From the NCBI RefSeq assembly GCF_024199925.1, contig NZ_JANADR010000001.1, positions 682,001 to 746,000 of the forward strand: a stretch of 64,000 nt of DNA, read 5' to 3'. Positions 26,054 to 34,094 of the stretch are shown piece by piece. Both the position numbers and the translations under genes were made by a program. The notes under the pieces are model-generated. The model made no database searches. It had not been told where the DNA came from and saw only the letters and a program-made list of their open reading frames with translations. The stretch is from Bradyrhizobium sp. CCGUVB1N3. Its GTDB lineage: Bacteria; Pseudomonadota; Alphaproteobacteria; Rhizobiales; Xanthobacteraceae. The stretch's first letter is position 1, and each line of letters begins with the position of its first letter.

Positions 26054-27199
26054 ATGCAGTTCGCTCTGAACGAGGATCAGATCGCGGTTCGCGACATGGC
26101 GTTGGCGTTTGCGGCGGAGAAGATTGCGCCGCACGCGCTGCGCTGGGACGAGGAGAAGCATTTCCCCGTAGATGTGATGCGCGAGGCCGCAAAACTCGGC
26201 ATGGGCGGCATCTACATCCGCGACGACGTCGGCGGCTCCGCCATGACGCGGTTCGACGCGGCGCTGATCTTCGAGGCGCTCGCAACGGGCTGTCCGACCA
26301 CCTCGGCCTTCATCTCCATCCACAACATGGCGTCCTGGATGATCGATGCCTTCGGCAGTGACACACAGCGCCAGATGTGGCTGCCAAAACTCTGCACCAT
26401 GGAGCTGATCGCGAGCTACTGCCTGACCGAGCCGGGCGCCGGCTCTGATGCGGCGGCGCTGCGAACCCGCGCGGTGCACGATGGCGATCACTATGTGCTC
26501 AACGGCCAGAAGCAGTTCATCTCGGGCGCCGGCGGCACCGATGTGCTGGTCGCGATGGTGCGAACCGGCGGTGACGGCCCCGGCGGTATCTCGACCCTGG
26601 TCATCGACGGCAAGACGCCGGGCGTGTCGTTCGGCGCCAATGAGCGCAAGATGGGCTGGAACGCGCAGCCGACGCGCGCCGTGATCTTCGAGAATGCGCG
26701 CGTGCCGGTCGAAAACCGGCTGGGCGAGGAGGGCATCGGCTTCAAGGTCGCGATGGCCGGTCTCGACGGCGGGCGCCTCAATATCACGGCGTGCTCGCTC
26801 GGCGGTGCGCAAGCCGCGCTCGACAAGGCGCGCAGCTACATGAAGGAGCGCAAAGCGTTTGGAAAACGTCTCGACGAATTCCAGGCGCTGCAATTCCGCC
26901 TCGCCGACATGGCGATCGAGCTCGAGGCCGCACGCACGTTCCTGTGGCGTGCTGCGGCTGCGCTCGACCGGAAAGACCCTGATGCCACCATGCTCTGCGC
27001 CATGGCAAAGCGTTTCGGCACCGATGTCGGCTTTGAGGTCGCCAACCACGCGCTCCAGCTTCACGGCGGCTACGGGTACTTAAGCGAATACGGCATCGAG
27101 AAGATCGTGCGCGATTTGCGCGTGCACCAGATTCTCGAAGGCACCAACGAGATCATGCGGCTGATCGTGGCGCGCAAGCTGATCGAGGGCGCGCGATGA
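26054..27199 (+). CDS. Acyl-CoA dehydrogenase, isobutyryl-CoA dehydrogenase-like
   Basis: A 381-residue FAD flavoprotein of the acyl-CoA dehydrogenase family. Signatures include LIASYCLTEPGAGSDAAALR (first ACAD motif), QKQFISGAGGTDVLVAMVRT and ALQLHGGYGYLSEYGIEKIV, with Glu in HGGYGYLSEY near the C-terminal site; LEGTNEIMRLIVARK ends the protein. Its position between mmsA and the 3-hydroxyisobutyryl-CoA hydrolase gene supports isobutyryl-CoA to methacrylyl-CoA oxidation (ACAD8 activity). ATG 26054 begins MQFALNEDQIAVRDMALAFA, the normal start; the frame extends upstream into repeat DNA. It overlaps the next gene by 4 bases (ATGA). Confidence 0.94.
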   Translation: MQFALNEDQIAVRDMALAFAAEKIAPHALRWDEEKHFPVDVMREAAKLGMGGIYIRDDVGGSAMTRFDAALIFEALATGCPTTSAFISIHNMASWMIDAFGSDTQRQMWLPKLCTMELIASYCLTEPGAGSDAAALRTRAVHDGDHYVLNGQKQFISGAGGTDVLVAMVRTGGDGPGGISTLVIDGKTPGVSFGANERKMGWNAQPTRAVIFENARVPVENRLGEEGIGFKVAMAGLDGGRLNITACSLGGAQAALDKARSYMKERKAFGKRLDEFQALQFRLADMAIELEAARTFLWRAAAALDRKDPDATMLCAMAKRFGTDVGFEVANHALQLHGGYGYLSEYGIEKIVRDLRVHQILEGTNEIMRLIVARKLIEGAR

Positions 27200-28266
27200 C
27201 GGTGGTGGTTGAAGAGGGCGACCTGATCGCGCGCGTCGAAGGTGCGGCCGGCGTGATCCGGCTCAACCGTCCCAAGGCGATCAACGCGGTGACGCTGGAG
27301 ATGTTTCGTGACATCGACAAGGCGCTCGACCGCTTCGAGGCTGATTCCGCAGTCAGCGTGATCCTGCTGGAGGGGGCCGGCGAGCGCGGCCTGTGCGCTG
27401 GCGGCGATATCCGCGCGCTCTGGGAGAGCTCGAAGGTCGATGGCGATCTCGGCAAGATCCTGTGGCGCGAGGAGTACATCCTCAACGCCCGGATCAAGAA
27501 ATTCCCGAAGCCATACGTCGCTTTCATGGACGGCATCGTGATGGGCGGCGGCGTCGGCCTTTCCGCGCATGCAAGCCATCGCGTCGTCACCGATCGCACC
27601 AAGCTTGCGATGCCTGAGGTTGGCCTCGGCTTTTTCCCCGATGTCGGCGGCACCTATCTGTTGTCGCACGCGCCGGGCGAGATCGGCACATTCTTCGGCT
27701 TGACCGGTCAGACCATGAACGGGCCGGATGCGATCTATGCGAAGTTTGCCGATGCCGTCGTGCCTGCCGCGAAACTGCCGGGGCTGCGCGAGGCGCTCAC
27801 GAAGGTTCGCGCGGGCTCGACCGCGGTCGAGGTCAGCAAGCTCCTCAACGGCTTTGCGACTGCTGAGACCGCTGGGCCGGTGGCCGCAAAGCAGGCGACG
27901 ATCGATGCGCTGTTCGCCTTCGACCGCATGGAAGACATCGTCGCTGCGCTCAAGCGGGACGGCTCGGAGTTCGCGCAATCGACGCTCAAGACACTCGGCG
28001 AGAAATCGCCGCGCGGCATGGTGGTGACGCTTAAGCTGTTGCGGTTGGCGCGGCAATCGCGCTTGCTGGAACAGTGCCTCGTCCGCGAATATCGCGCCGC
28101 GCTCGAAGTCTTCCGCAGCGACGACTTTCGCGAGGGCGTGCGTGCCGCCGTGATCGACAAGGACCGCAATCCGAATTGGTTGCCGCCGCGGATCGAGGAT
28201 GTCACGCCTGACATGGTCGCGCCGTACTTCGCCGAGATTGGCGCCGACGAGCTGAAATTTAGCTAA
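27196..28266 (+). CDS. 3-hydroxyisobutyryl-CoA hydrolase
   Basis: A 356-residue crotonase-family protein of the HIBCH subgroup, longer than a typical enoyl-CoA hydratase. Diagnostic parts are ERGLCAGGDIRALWESSKVD, FMDGIVMGGGVGLSAHASHR and KLAMPEVGLGFFPDVGGTYL, where the PEVGLGFFPDVG form characterises HIBCH. It releases CoA from 3-hydroxyisobutyryl-CoA, which removes toxic methacrylyl-CoA equivalents. The ATG overlaps the TGA of the dehydrogenase gene, so translation is coupled. mmsB follows after 32 bases. Confidence 0.94.
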   Translation: MTVVVEEGDLIARVEGAAGVIRLNRPKAINAVTLEMFRDIDKALDRFEADSAVSVILLEGAGERGLCAGGDIRALWESSKVDGDLGKILWREEYILNARIKKFPKPYVAFMDGIVMGGGVGLSAHASHRVVTDRTKLAMPEVGLGFFPDVGGTYLLSHAPGEIGTFFGLTGQTMNGPDAIYAKFADAVVPAAKLPGLREALTKVRAGSTAVEVSKLLNGFATAETAGPVAAKQATIDALFAFDRMEDIVAALKRDGSEFAQSTLKTLGEKSPRGMVVTLKLLRLARQSRLLEQCLVREYRAALEVFRSDDFREGVRAAVIDKDRNPNWLPPRIEDVTPDMVAPYFAEIGADELKFS

Positions 28267-28298
28267 CGCAACGAAACGCGCTCACGGAGGAAACGAAG

Positions 28299-29189
28299 AT
28301 GGCCACGATCGCATTCATCGGTCTCGGCAACATGGGCGGCCCGATGGCGGCCAACCTGGTCAAGGCCGGCCACAAGGTGGTCGCGTTCGACCTCGTCGAG
28401 GCCTCGCGCGGTCAGGCCAAGGCCGATGGCGCCAGCATCGCCGAGAGCGCGGCCGGTGCCGTGAGGGGCGCCGATGTCGTCGTCACCATGCTGCCGGCCG
28501 GCAAGCACGTGCTCGCCGTCTGGAACGACGTCGTTCCGGCGATGAGCAAGGGCGCGCTGATCATCGACAGCTCGACCATCGACGTCGAAAGCGCGCGGCA
28601 GGCGCATGCGCTGGCTAGCCAGCACGGCGTGCTCTCCGTGGATGCGCCGGTCTCCGGCGGCACCGGCGGCGCCAAGGGCGCGACGCTCACCTTCATGTGC
28701 GGCGGCGACGAGAATGCCTTTGCCGCGGCCAAGCCGGTGCTGGAGAAGATGGGCAAGAGGATCGTCCATTGCGGCGGCGCAGGCGCGGGTCAGGCGGCAA
28801 AGATCTGCAACAACATGATCCTCGGCATTTCCATGATCGCGGTGAGCGAAGCCTTTGCGCTCGGCGAGAAGCTCGGGCTCTCGCATCAGGCGCTGTTCGA
28901 TGTCGCCTCGACCTCGTCGGGCCAGTGCTGGTCGCTGACGACCTATTGCCCGGTGCCGGGACCGGTGCCGACCTCGCCCGCCAACAACGACTACAAACCG
29001 GGTTTCGCCTCGGCGCTGATGGTGAAAGACCTGACCCTGGCGCAGGACGCCGCGAAGGCCGCCGGCGCCGCAACCCCGCTCGGCAAGCATGCGCAGGAGA
29101 TCTATCAGTCTTTCGACGCAGCCGGCCAAGGCGGGGTGGATTTTTCCGGAATTATCAAGCACGTTAGGGAGCTGGCCGGGAAAACTTGA
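28299..29189 (+). CDS. mmsB: 3-hydroxyisobutyrate dehydrogenase
   Basis: A 296-residue NAD-dependent beta-hydroxyacid dehydrogenase that oxidises 3-hydroxyisobutyrate to methylmalonate semialdehyde, the substrate of MmsA. It has the Rossmann start TIAFIGLGNMGGPMAANLVK, the substrate motif DAPVSGGTGGAKGATLTFMC and the catalytic Lys in AAKICNNMILGISM. The C-terminus shows FSSALM-like FASALMVKDLTLAQDAAKA. GGAGG precedes the ATG by a few bases. Its TGA overlaps the ATG of the acyl-CoA synthetase gene. Confidence 0.96.
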   Translation: MATIAFIGLGNMGGPMAANLVKAGHKVVAFDLVEASRGQAKADGASIAESAAGAVRGADVVVTMLPAGKHVLAVWNDVVPAMSKGALIIDSSTIDVESARQAHALASQHGVLSVDAPVSGGTGGAKGATLTFMCGGDENAFAAAKPVLEKMGKRIVHCGGAGAGQAAKICNNMILGISMIAVSEAFALGEKLGLSHQALFDVASTSSGQCWSLTTYCPVPGPVPTSPANNDYKPGFASALMVKDLTLAQDAAKAAGAATPLGKHAQEIYQSFDAAGQGGVDFSGIIKHVRELAGKT

Positions 29190-30907
29190 TGACGACCTTC
29201 AAGGACGCGCGCGCGTTTCTGCTAAAACACCGTACCGATTACGACGCTGCGGTCAAAGGTTTCCGCTGGCCCGATCCGGTTCCCTTCAACTGGGCGCTCG
29301 ACTGGTTCGATGCCGAACTGGCGGCGAACGATGAAAGCAAGGATCGGCCCGCGCTCTGGATCGTCGATGCCGCGCAGGACCGGCAGACCAAGCTTTCCTT
29401 CGCGGCGCTGTCGCGCCGTTCCAACCAGGTCGCCAACTTCCTCCGTACGCAGGGCCTGAAGCGCGGCGATCATCTGCTGCTTCTGCTCGGCAACGTCGTG
29501 CCGCTCTGGGAGACCATGCTCGCGGCGATGAAGCTCGGAGTCGTCGTGATTCCGGCGACGACGCTGCTCACCGCGGATGAGCTGCGCGATCGCCTCGACC
29601 GCGGCAAGGCGAGGGCAGTGGTTGCCGCCCAGGACCAGGTCGCCAAATTCGCTAGCCTCGGTGCCGAGAACATCGTCCGCATCGTGGTCGGTGCGACCTC
29701 CGAGGGTTGGCTCGGATACGATGACGCAGCAAAAGCTTCAGAGAGTTTTGCGCCCGACGGACCGACCAACGCCGACGACCCGATGCTGCTCTATTTCACC
29801 TCGGGCACTACGGCAAAGCCAAAGCTCGTGCGGCACAGCCAACGCAGCTATCCGGTCGGTCATCTCTCCACGATGTATTGGCTGGGCCTGCAGCCCGGCG
29901 ACGTTCACCTCAACATCTCTTCGCCCGGCTGGGCCAAGCATGCCTGGAGCTGCTTCTTCGCGCCGTGGAATGCCGGCGCCACCGTCTTCGTGGTCAACCA
30001 GCCGCGCTTCGACGCCAAGGGACTGCTCGCCACCATCGGCCGCTGCGGCGTCACCACGCTGTGCGCGCCGCCGACGGTGTGGCGGCTGTTCATCCAGGAG
30101 AACCTCGCCGCGTTCAAGGTGTCGCTGCGCGAGGCCTGCGGCGCCGGCGAGCCGCTCAATCCCGAGGTCATCGACCAGGTGCAGGCGGCCTGGGGCCTCA
30201 CCATTCGCGACGGCTACGGCCAGACCGAGACCACGGCGCTTGCCGGCAACTCGCCGGGGCAAAAGGTCAAGGTCGGCTCGATGGGACGGCCGCTGCCGGG
30301 CTTTCGCGTGCAGATCAGCGATGCCGACGGCAATCCAGCGAAGGAAGGCGAGGTGACGCTCGTCCTCGGCGACAGCCGTCCGGCCGGCCTGATGCAGGGC
30401 TATCAGGGCGACGACGGCCAATTGTCCGGCGCCGAAGGCGAGCTCTATCGCAGCGGCGACGTCGTATTCGAGGACGAGGAGGGCTATCTCACCTTCGTCG
30501 GCCGCTCCGACGACGTCTTCAAATCCTCCGACTACCGCATCAGCCCGTTCGAGCTCGAGAGCGTCTTGCTCGAGCATGAGCTGGTTGCGGAAGCCGCCGT
30601 GGTGCCGAGCCCGGATCCGATCCGGCTCGCGATTCCCAAGGCGTTCGTGCTGCTGACCTCAGGCGCCGAGCGTTCGCCGGAAACGGCGCTATCGATCTTC
30701 AGGCATCTGCACACGCGCCTTGCGCCGTTCAAGCGCATCCGCCGCATCGAGATCGTCACCGAGCTGCCGAAGACGATCTCTGGAAAAATCCGCCGCGTGC
30801 AGCTACGCAGGCTCGAGCGCGACGACGATCGCGACGATCCCCTGCGCGGCCGGGAATTCCGGGAAGAGGATTTTCCTGAGCTGCCGAAGACACGGAGTGA
30901 GACCTAA
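29189..30907 (+). CDS. AMP-forming acyl-CoA synthetase (acetyl/butyryl-CoA synthetase-like)
   Basis: A 572-residue adenylate-forming enzyme. The phosphate-binding motif is LLYFTSGTTAKPKLVRHSQR, the adenine motif is IRDGYGQTETTALAGNSPG, and the hinge YRSGDVVFEDEEGYLTFVGR with the catalytic Lys region LPKTISGKIRRVQLR completes the family pattern. It activates a short or medium-chain acid to its CoA ester; location at the end of the valine operon is consistent with isobutyrate or propionate use but does not prove it. The ATG at 29189 overlaps the mmsB TGA. An IS5-type element has inserted exactly at its stop codon, keeping the TAA. Confidence 0.92.
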   Translation: MTTFKDARAFLLKHRTDYDAAVKGFRWPDPVPFNWALDWFDAELAANDESKDRPALWIVDAAQDRQTKLSFAALSRRSNQVANFLRTQGLKRGDHLLLLLGNVVPLWETMLAAMKLGVVVIPATTLLTADELRDRLDRGKARAVVAAQDQVAKFASLGAENIVRIVVGATSEGWLGYDDAAKASESFAPDGPTNADDPMLLYFTSGTTAKPKLVRHSQRSYPVGHLSTMYWLGLQPGDVHLNISSPGWAKHAWSCFFAPWNAGATVFVVNQPRFDAKGLLATIGRCGVTTLCAPPTVWRLFIQENLAAFKVSLREACGAGEPLNPEVIDQVQAAWGLTIRDGYGQTETTALAGNSPGQKVKVGSMGRPLPGFRVQISDADGNPAKEGEVTLVLGDSRPAGLMQGYQGDDGQLSGAEGELYRSGDVVFEDEEGYLTFVGRSDDVFKSSDYRISPFELESVLLEHELVAEAAVVPSPDPIRLAIPKAFVLLTSGAERSPETALSIFRHLHTRLAPFKRIRRIEIVTELPKTISGKIRRVQLRRLERDDDRDDPLRGREFREEDFPELPKTRSET

Positions 30908-31218
30908 CAGGCTGTTGAAGAAGTCTTCGAGCGACGCGCGATAAATGGGATGTCGTCGCCATTAAGGAGGCAGATTTCACCTTCGAGTGAGCCGTCATCC
31001 CGCAGTTCGGCCTAGCCATCACCGTTGGCTGGCTCCATTTCGTCGTTTCCCTGCCAGCCGAACTGGACGGCATCGCCGTCACAGGCTCCATGAATGCAGC
31101 CCGTGAGGCAATCGAAGGCGAACTCGCCGCCGTCGTCATCGAACAGGATGTAGGCGCCCGCCACGGCCATGTCGTAGCCTGGTGTCTCGACGACCCGCCA
31201 TCTACCTCGGATGCTCAT
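30908..31218 (-). pseudogene. IS5-element passenger gene with an in-frame TAG
   Basis: A reading frame starts at ATG 31218, overlapping the transposase stop, and encodes MSIRGRWRVVETPGYDMAVA and a middle part rich in Asp and Gly (FDDDGGEF, CTGCIHGACDGDAV). It stops at TAG (31012-31014) after MEPANGDG. The same frame then continues, reading AELRDDGSLEGEICLLNGDD and IPFIARR, up to the terminal repeat. The continuation looks coding, so TAG has probably replaced a sense codon such as TGG. I recall intact versions of this small protein beside related transposases; its function is unknown. Confidence 0.55.
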
Positions 31219-32318
31219 GCCGGTGCCGCCAGAAGCTTGGGCAGCCGGATCAGATTATAGGCCGCAAGCGCCAGGACGAAGACGGCATCCACCCGGTCGC
31301 GGCCTCGCAGCTTGACCTTGGCCAGGCCAGCGGAACTCTTGATCCAGCCGAAGACTTCTTCGATGCGTTTGCGGCAGCGTTGGCTGATGTCATAGCCGTC
31401 GTGACGCGTGGTACGCGCGTCGACCGCCGTCTTGCGCCGCTTGCCGGTCTTACTCAGATGTCCATTGATCGCGATATGCGGAGTAACCGATCTATCTCTC
31501 AGGTCATGCACGAACTGCGTGACGTCGTAGGCTTTGTCCGCCCCCAGAGTGACCCGCTTCGCACACCCGCGCCTGTCGATCATGGCAAGCGCAATCTCTC
31601 GTTCGGCGGTGCCAGTAGCTTGGCTCACTCCACCTAAAACCGCCAAACCATTGCGGTTCTCCATCAGCGCATGGCCCATATAGCAGAGTTTGGCCGGCTG
31701 GCCGTCGCCCTTTTTATAGAGCCTGGCCTCAGGATCGGTCGTGCTCTCATGGGTCTCGTTGGATCGCTTCTCCTTGTGGAAGCTGCGCTCGGCATTGCGT
31801 CCCGGACCGTCCTGATCTTTGTCGCTGCCATCCTTCCTCCGGAAGCTCTTGATCGAAGCCCAGGCTTCAATGAGCGTGCCGTCCACCGAGAAGTGATCGC
31901 TCGACAAAAGACGCTTCACCTTCGGCTGCGCCAAAAGCGCGTTCAAGAACTTGGCCGCAATCTCACCTTCAAGCAGCCGGTCGCGGTTCTTCGAGAAGGT
32001 TGAATGGTCCCAAACCGCATCGTCCACCCCAAGCCCGACGAACCAGCGGAACAGAAGATCGAACTCCATCCGTTCCATCAGATGCCTTTCCGAGCGAACC
32101 CCATAGAACGCCTGTAGGAGCATCGCCCGAAGCAGTTTCTCCGGTGCGATCGAGGGCCGACCGAAGTCCGTGTAGAGCTTGCCAAACTCCCCAGAAAGAT
32201 CGCCCAGCGCCGCATTTGCCAGATCCCTGATCGCCCGCAGCGGGTGGTCGACGCGAACCCGAGCCTCCAGGTCAACATAACTGAACAGCGAGCCAGACCG
32301 TTCGTCACTTCCCCGCAT
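31215..32318 (-). CDS. IS5-family transposase (DDE)
   Basis: A 367-residue transposase. The N-terminal segment LFSYVDLEARVRVDHPLRAI and APEKLLRAMLLQAFYGVRSE is the DUF772-type domain typical of this group, and the catalytic DDE domain includes FSVDGTLIEAWAS (first Asp), VTLGADKAYDVTQFV (second Asp) and the C-terminal YDISQRCRKRIEEVFGWIKS with the Glu. ATG 32318 is preferred over the in-frame 32363, which lies close to the inverted repeat. It ends ATGA-style into the passenger gene. It appears intact, so the element may be active. Confidence 0.93.
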   Translation of the reverse strand: MRGSDERSGSLFSYVDLEARVRVDHPLRAIRDLANAALGDLSGEFGKLYTDFGRPSIAPEKLLRAMLLQAFYGVRSERHLMERMEFDLLFRWFVGLGVDDAVWDHSTFSKNRDRLLEGEIAAKFLNALLAQPKVKRLLSSDHFSVDGTLIEAWASIKSFRRKDGSDKDQDGPGRNAERSFHKEKRSNETHESTTDPEARLYKKGDGQPAKLCYMGHALMENRNGLAVLGGVSQATGTAEREIALAMIDRRGCAKRVTLGADKAYDVTQFVHDLRDRSVTPHIAINGHLSKTGKRRKTAVDARTTRHDGYDISQRCRKRIEEVFGWIKSSAGLAKVKLRGRDRVDAVFVLALAAYNLIRLPKLLAAPA

Positions 32319-32399
32319 CGTGCCACCCCAGCAAAATCCTGATCCTAGGGAATCACGATCCAAAACGCTTCGCCAGAGACTTCTTCAACAGCCTGCTAA

Positions 32400-32879
32400 G
32401 TGAACGAAGTCTGGAAGAAGCCGCCGATTACGCTGGAGGCCTATCAGGCCCTGGTTGGCAAGGAGGTCGGCGTGTCGTCGTGGCACTTGATCGACCAGCC
32501 GCGCATCGACACTTATGCCGACGTCATCGAGGACCACCAGTTCATCCATGTCGACCCTGAAAGAGCCAGGAAGGAGACCGCGTTCGGTACCACGATCGCG
32601 CATGGCTTCCTGACCATGTCGCTGCTGTCGATCATGTCCTATGAGGTGATGCCGGTGATCGCCGGCACCACGATGGGCGTCAACTACGGTTTCGACAAGC
32701 TGCGCTTCATCTCGCCGGTGCGTTCGGGCAAGCGCGTTCGCGGCCGTTTCGTGCTCGCCGAGGCGAAGCTCCGCAAGCCCACGGAATTGCAGTCCCGCAC
32801 CAATGTGACGGTGGAGATCGAAGGCGAGGACAAGCCGGCGCTCGTCGCTGAGTGGCTCGGGTTGATCTACTTCGCCTGA
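32400..32879 (+). CDS. MaoC-like (R)-enoyl-CoA hydratase / NodN-like protein
   Basis: A 159-residue hotdog-fold protein with the MaoC hydratase-2 motif: IEDHQFIHVDPERARKETAF then GTTIAHGFLTMSLLSIM, giving the D.N/Q.IH.D and IAHG elements. Related proteins hydrate 2-enoyl-CoA to (R)-3-hydroxyacyl-CoA; rhizobial NodN is in the same family. The start is a GTG at 32400 directly next to the IS target duplication. Before the insertion the gene followed the acyl-CoA synthetase stop with no spacer, so it was probably translated from the same transcript. It now depends on a promoter in the IS or read-through. The SDR gene follows after a long repeat. Confidence 0.88.
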   Translation: MNEVWKKPPITLEAYQALVGKEVGVSSWHLIDQPRIDTYADVIEDHQFIHVDPERARKETAFGTTIAHGFLTMSLLSIMSYEVMPVIAGTTMGVNYGFDKLRFISPVRSGKRVRGRFVLAEAKLRKPTELQSRTNVTVEIEGEDKPALVAEWLGLIYFA

Positions 32880-32952
32880 CGCTGCCCGTCATGGCCGGAC
32901 TTGACCCGGCCACTTATCGCTGCTCAAAAGCTGTCAATTTTGTGCTCGGTGC

Positions 32953-33153
32953 ACCCTCTCCCCTTGTGGGAGAGGGTGGCTTCGCGGAACGCGAATCCGG
33001 GTGAGGGGTATGTCTCCGCGTAAAAACTCTCATTTGAGCTCGCGGAGACATACCCCTCATCCGGCGCCGTAGCCGACGCTACGCGTCGGCGTCACTTTTA
33101 AGGACGGCGGCCGTAGGCCGCCTATGCCACCTTCTCCCACAAGGGGAGAAGGG
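32953..33153. repeat. Large composite inverted element
   Basis: The outer arms ACCCTCTCCCCTTGTGGGAG and the complement near 33126-33153 (GCCACCTTCTCCCACAAGG) pair over about 25 bases. Inside is a second perfect pair, GAGGGGTATGTCTCCGCG against CGCGGAGACATACCCCTC, plus a GCGGCCGTAGGCCGC hairpin. This is a mosaic rhizobial intergenic element lying between the MaoC and SDR genes. Confidence 0.8.
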
Positions 33154-33176
33154 AGGAAGAACAGGGAAATATTCGC

Positions 33177-34094
33177 ATGGCAATCAGGTTTGACGGACGC
33201 GTCGCCATCGTCACCGGCGCGGGCAATGGTTTGGGGCGGGCGCAGGCTTTGGGGCTGGCGAGCCGTGGCGCCAAGGTCGTGGTCAACGATTTCGGCGGCG
33301 CGCGCGACGGCACCGGAGCGTCGTTGTCGCCAGCGGATGCCGTTGTCGAGGAGATCCGCAAGGCGGGCGGTACCGCGATGGCCGATGGCGCCGATGTCTC
33401 CAATTTCGAGCAGGTCACTGCGATGGTCGAGCGCGCCACCAAGGAGTGGGGCAGCGTCGATCTGCTCTGCGCCAATGCCGGTATCCTGCGCGACAAGTCG
33501 TTCGGCAAGATGGAAGCGGCCGACTTCCAGAAGGTGCTCGACGTGCACCTGGTCGGCACGTTCTACTGCTGCAAGGCGGTGTGGGCCGGCATGCGTGACC
33601 GCAACTACGGCCGCATCGTGCTGACGACGTCGTCGTCCGGCCTCTACGGCAATTTCGGCCAGGCCAATTACGGCGCGGCGAAGTCCGGCATGGTCGGCCT
33701 GATGAACGTGCTCGCCGAAGAGGGCCGCAAGACCGACATTCGCGTCAACATCATCTCGCCGACGGCCGCGACCCGCATGACGGAGGAGCTGTTGCCGCCG
33801 CAGGCGCTGCAACTCATGAAGCCTGAGGCGATCACGCCGGCGGTCGAGTACATGCTCAGCGAGGACGCCCCGACCCGCACCATCATGGGCGCCGGCGCCG
33901 GCTCGTTTGCGGTGATCAGGATCATCGAGAGCGAGGGCATCAACCTGGCCGAGTCCGACTGGACGCCCGATGCGATCGCCGCGCATTTTGACGAGATCAG
34001 CGACATGTCGAAGGCCAAGGCGCTGCAAGGCGCATTCGAGCAGACGCAGAAATATGTCGCGCAAGCCGCCGCCCGCGCCGGAGTAAAACTCTGA
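33177..34094 (+). CDS. SDR family 3-hydroxyacyl-CoA dehydrogenase (MFE-2-type domain)
   Basis: A 305-residue short-chain dehydrogenase. It has the cofactor motif VTGAGNGLGRAQALGLASRG, the structural NAG in LLCANAGILRDKSFGKME, and the catalytic Ser, Tyr and Lys in TTSSSGLYGNFGQANYGAAK (Y-x3-K). The NDFGGARDGTG and NAGILRDKSF sequences and the length of about 300 are typical of the (3R)-hydroxyacyl-CoA dehydrogenase domain of peroxisomal MFE-2. With the MaoC-type hydratase just upstream, the two could act as a split MFE-2 in beta-oxidation. The start follows a repeat; the next gene overlaps its stop. Confidence 0.92.
   Translation: MAIRFDGRVAIVTGAGNGLGRAQALGLASRGAKVVVNDFGGARDGTGASLSPADAVVEEIRKAGGTAMADGADVSNFEQVTAMVERATKEWGSVDLLCANAGILRDKSFGKMEAADFQKVLDVHLVGTFYCCKAVWAGMRDRNYGRIVLTTSSSGLYGNFGQANYGAAKSGMVGLMNVLAEEGRKTDIRVNIISPTAATRMTEELLPPQALQLMKPEAITPAVEYMLSEDAPTRTIMGAGAGSFAVIRIIESEGINLAESDWTPDAIAAHFDEISDMSKAKALQGAFEQTQKYVAQAAARAGVKL

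Larger units (their letters stand above)
30908..32395. mobile_element. IS5-family insertion sequence (1488 bp)
   Basis: A complete element bounded by perfect 19-base inverted repeats, CAGGCTGTTGAAGAAGTCT at 30908-30926 and its complement at 32377-32395. The target duplication CTAA is present at 30904-30907 and 32396-32399, which fits the YTAR preference of the IS5 group. It carries one full transposase and a small passenger gene on the minus strand. Excision on paper gives ACCTAAGTGAACGAAG, in which the acyl-CoA synthetase stop TAA is directly followed by the GTG start of the MaoC gene, so the insertion split two adjacent genes without damaging either coding sequence. Confidence 0.95.

Noticed and set aside
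24551..27064. An 837-codon open frame antisense to mmsA and the acyl-CoA dehydrogenase
   Set aside because: Both opposite genes are certain, and the translated composition (rich in Arg, His, Asp) is typical of a shadow frame.
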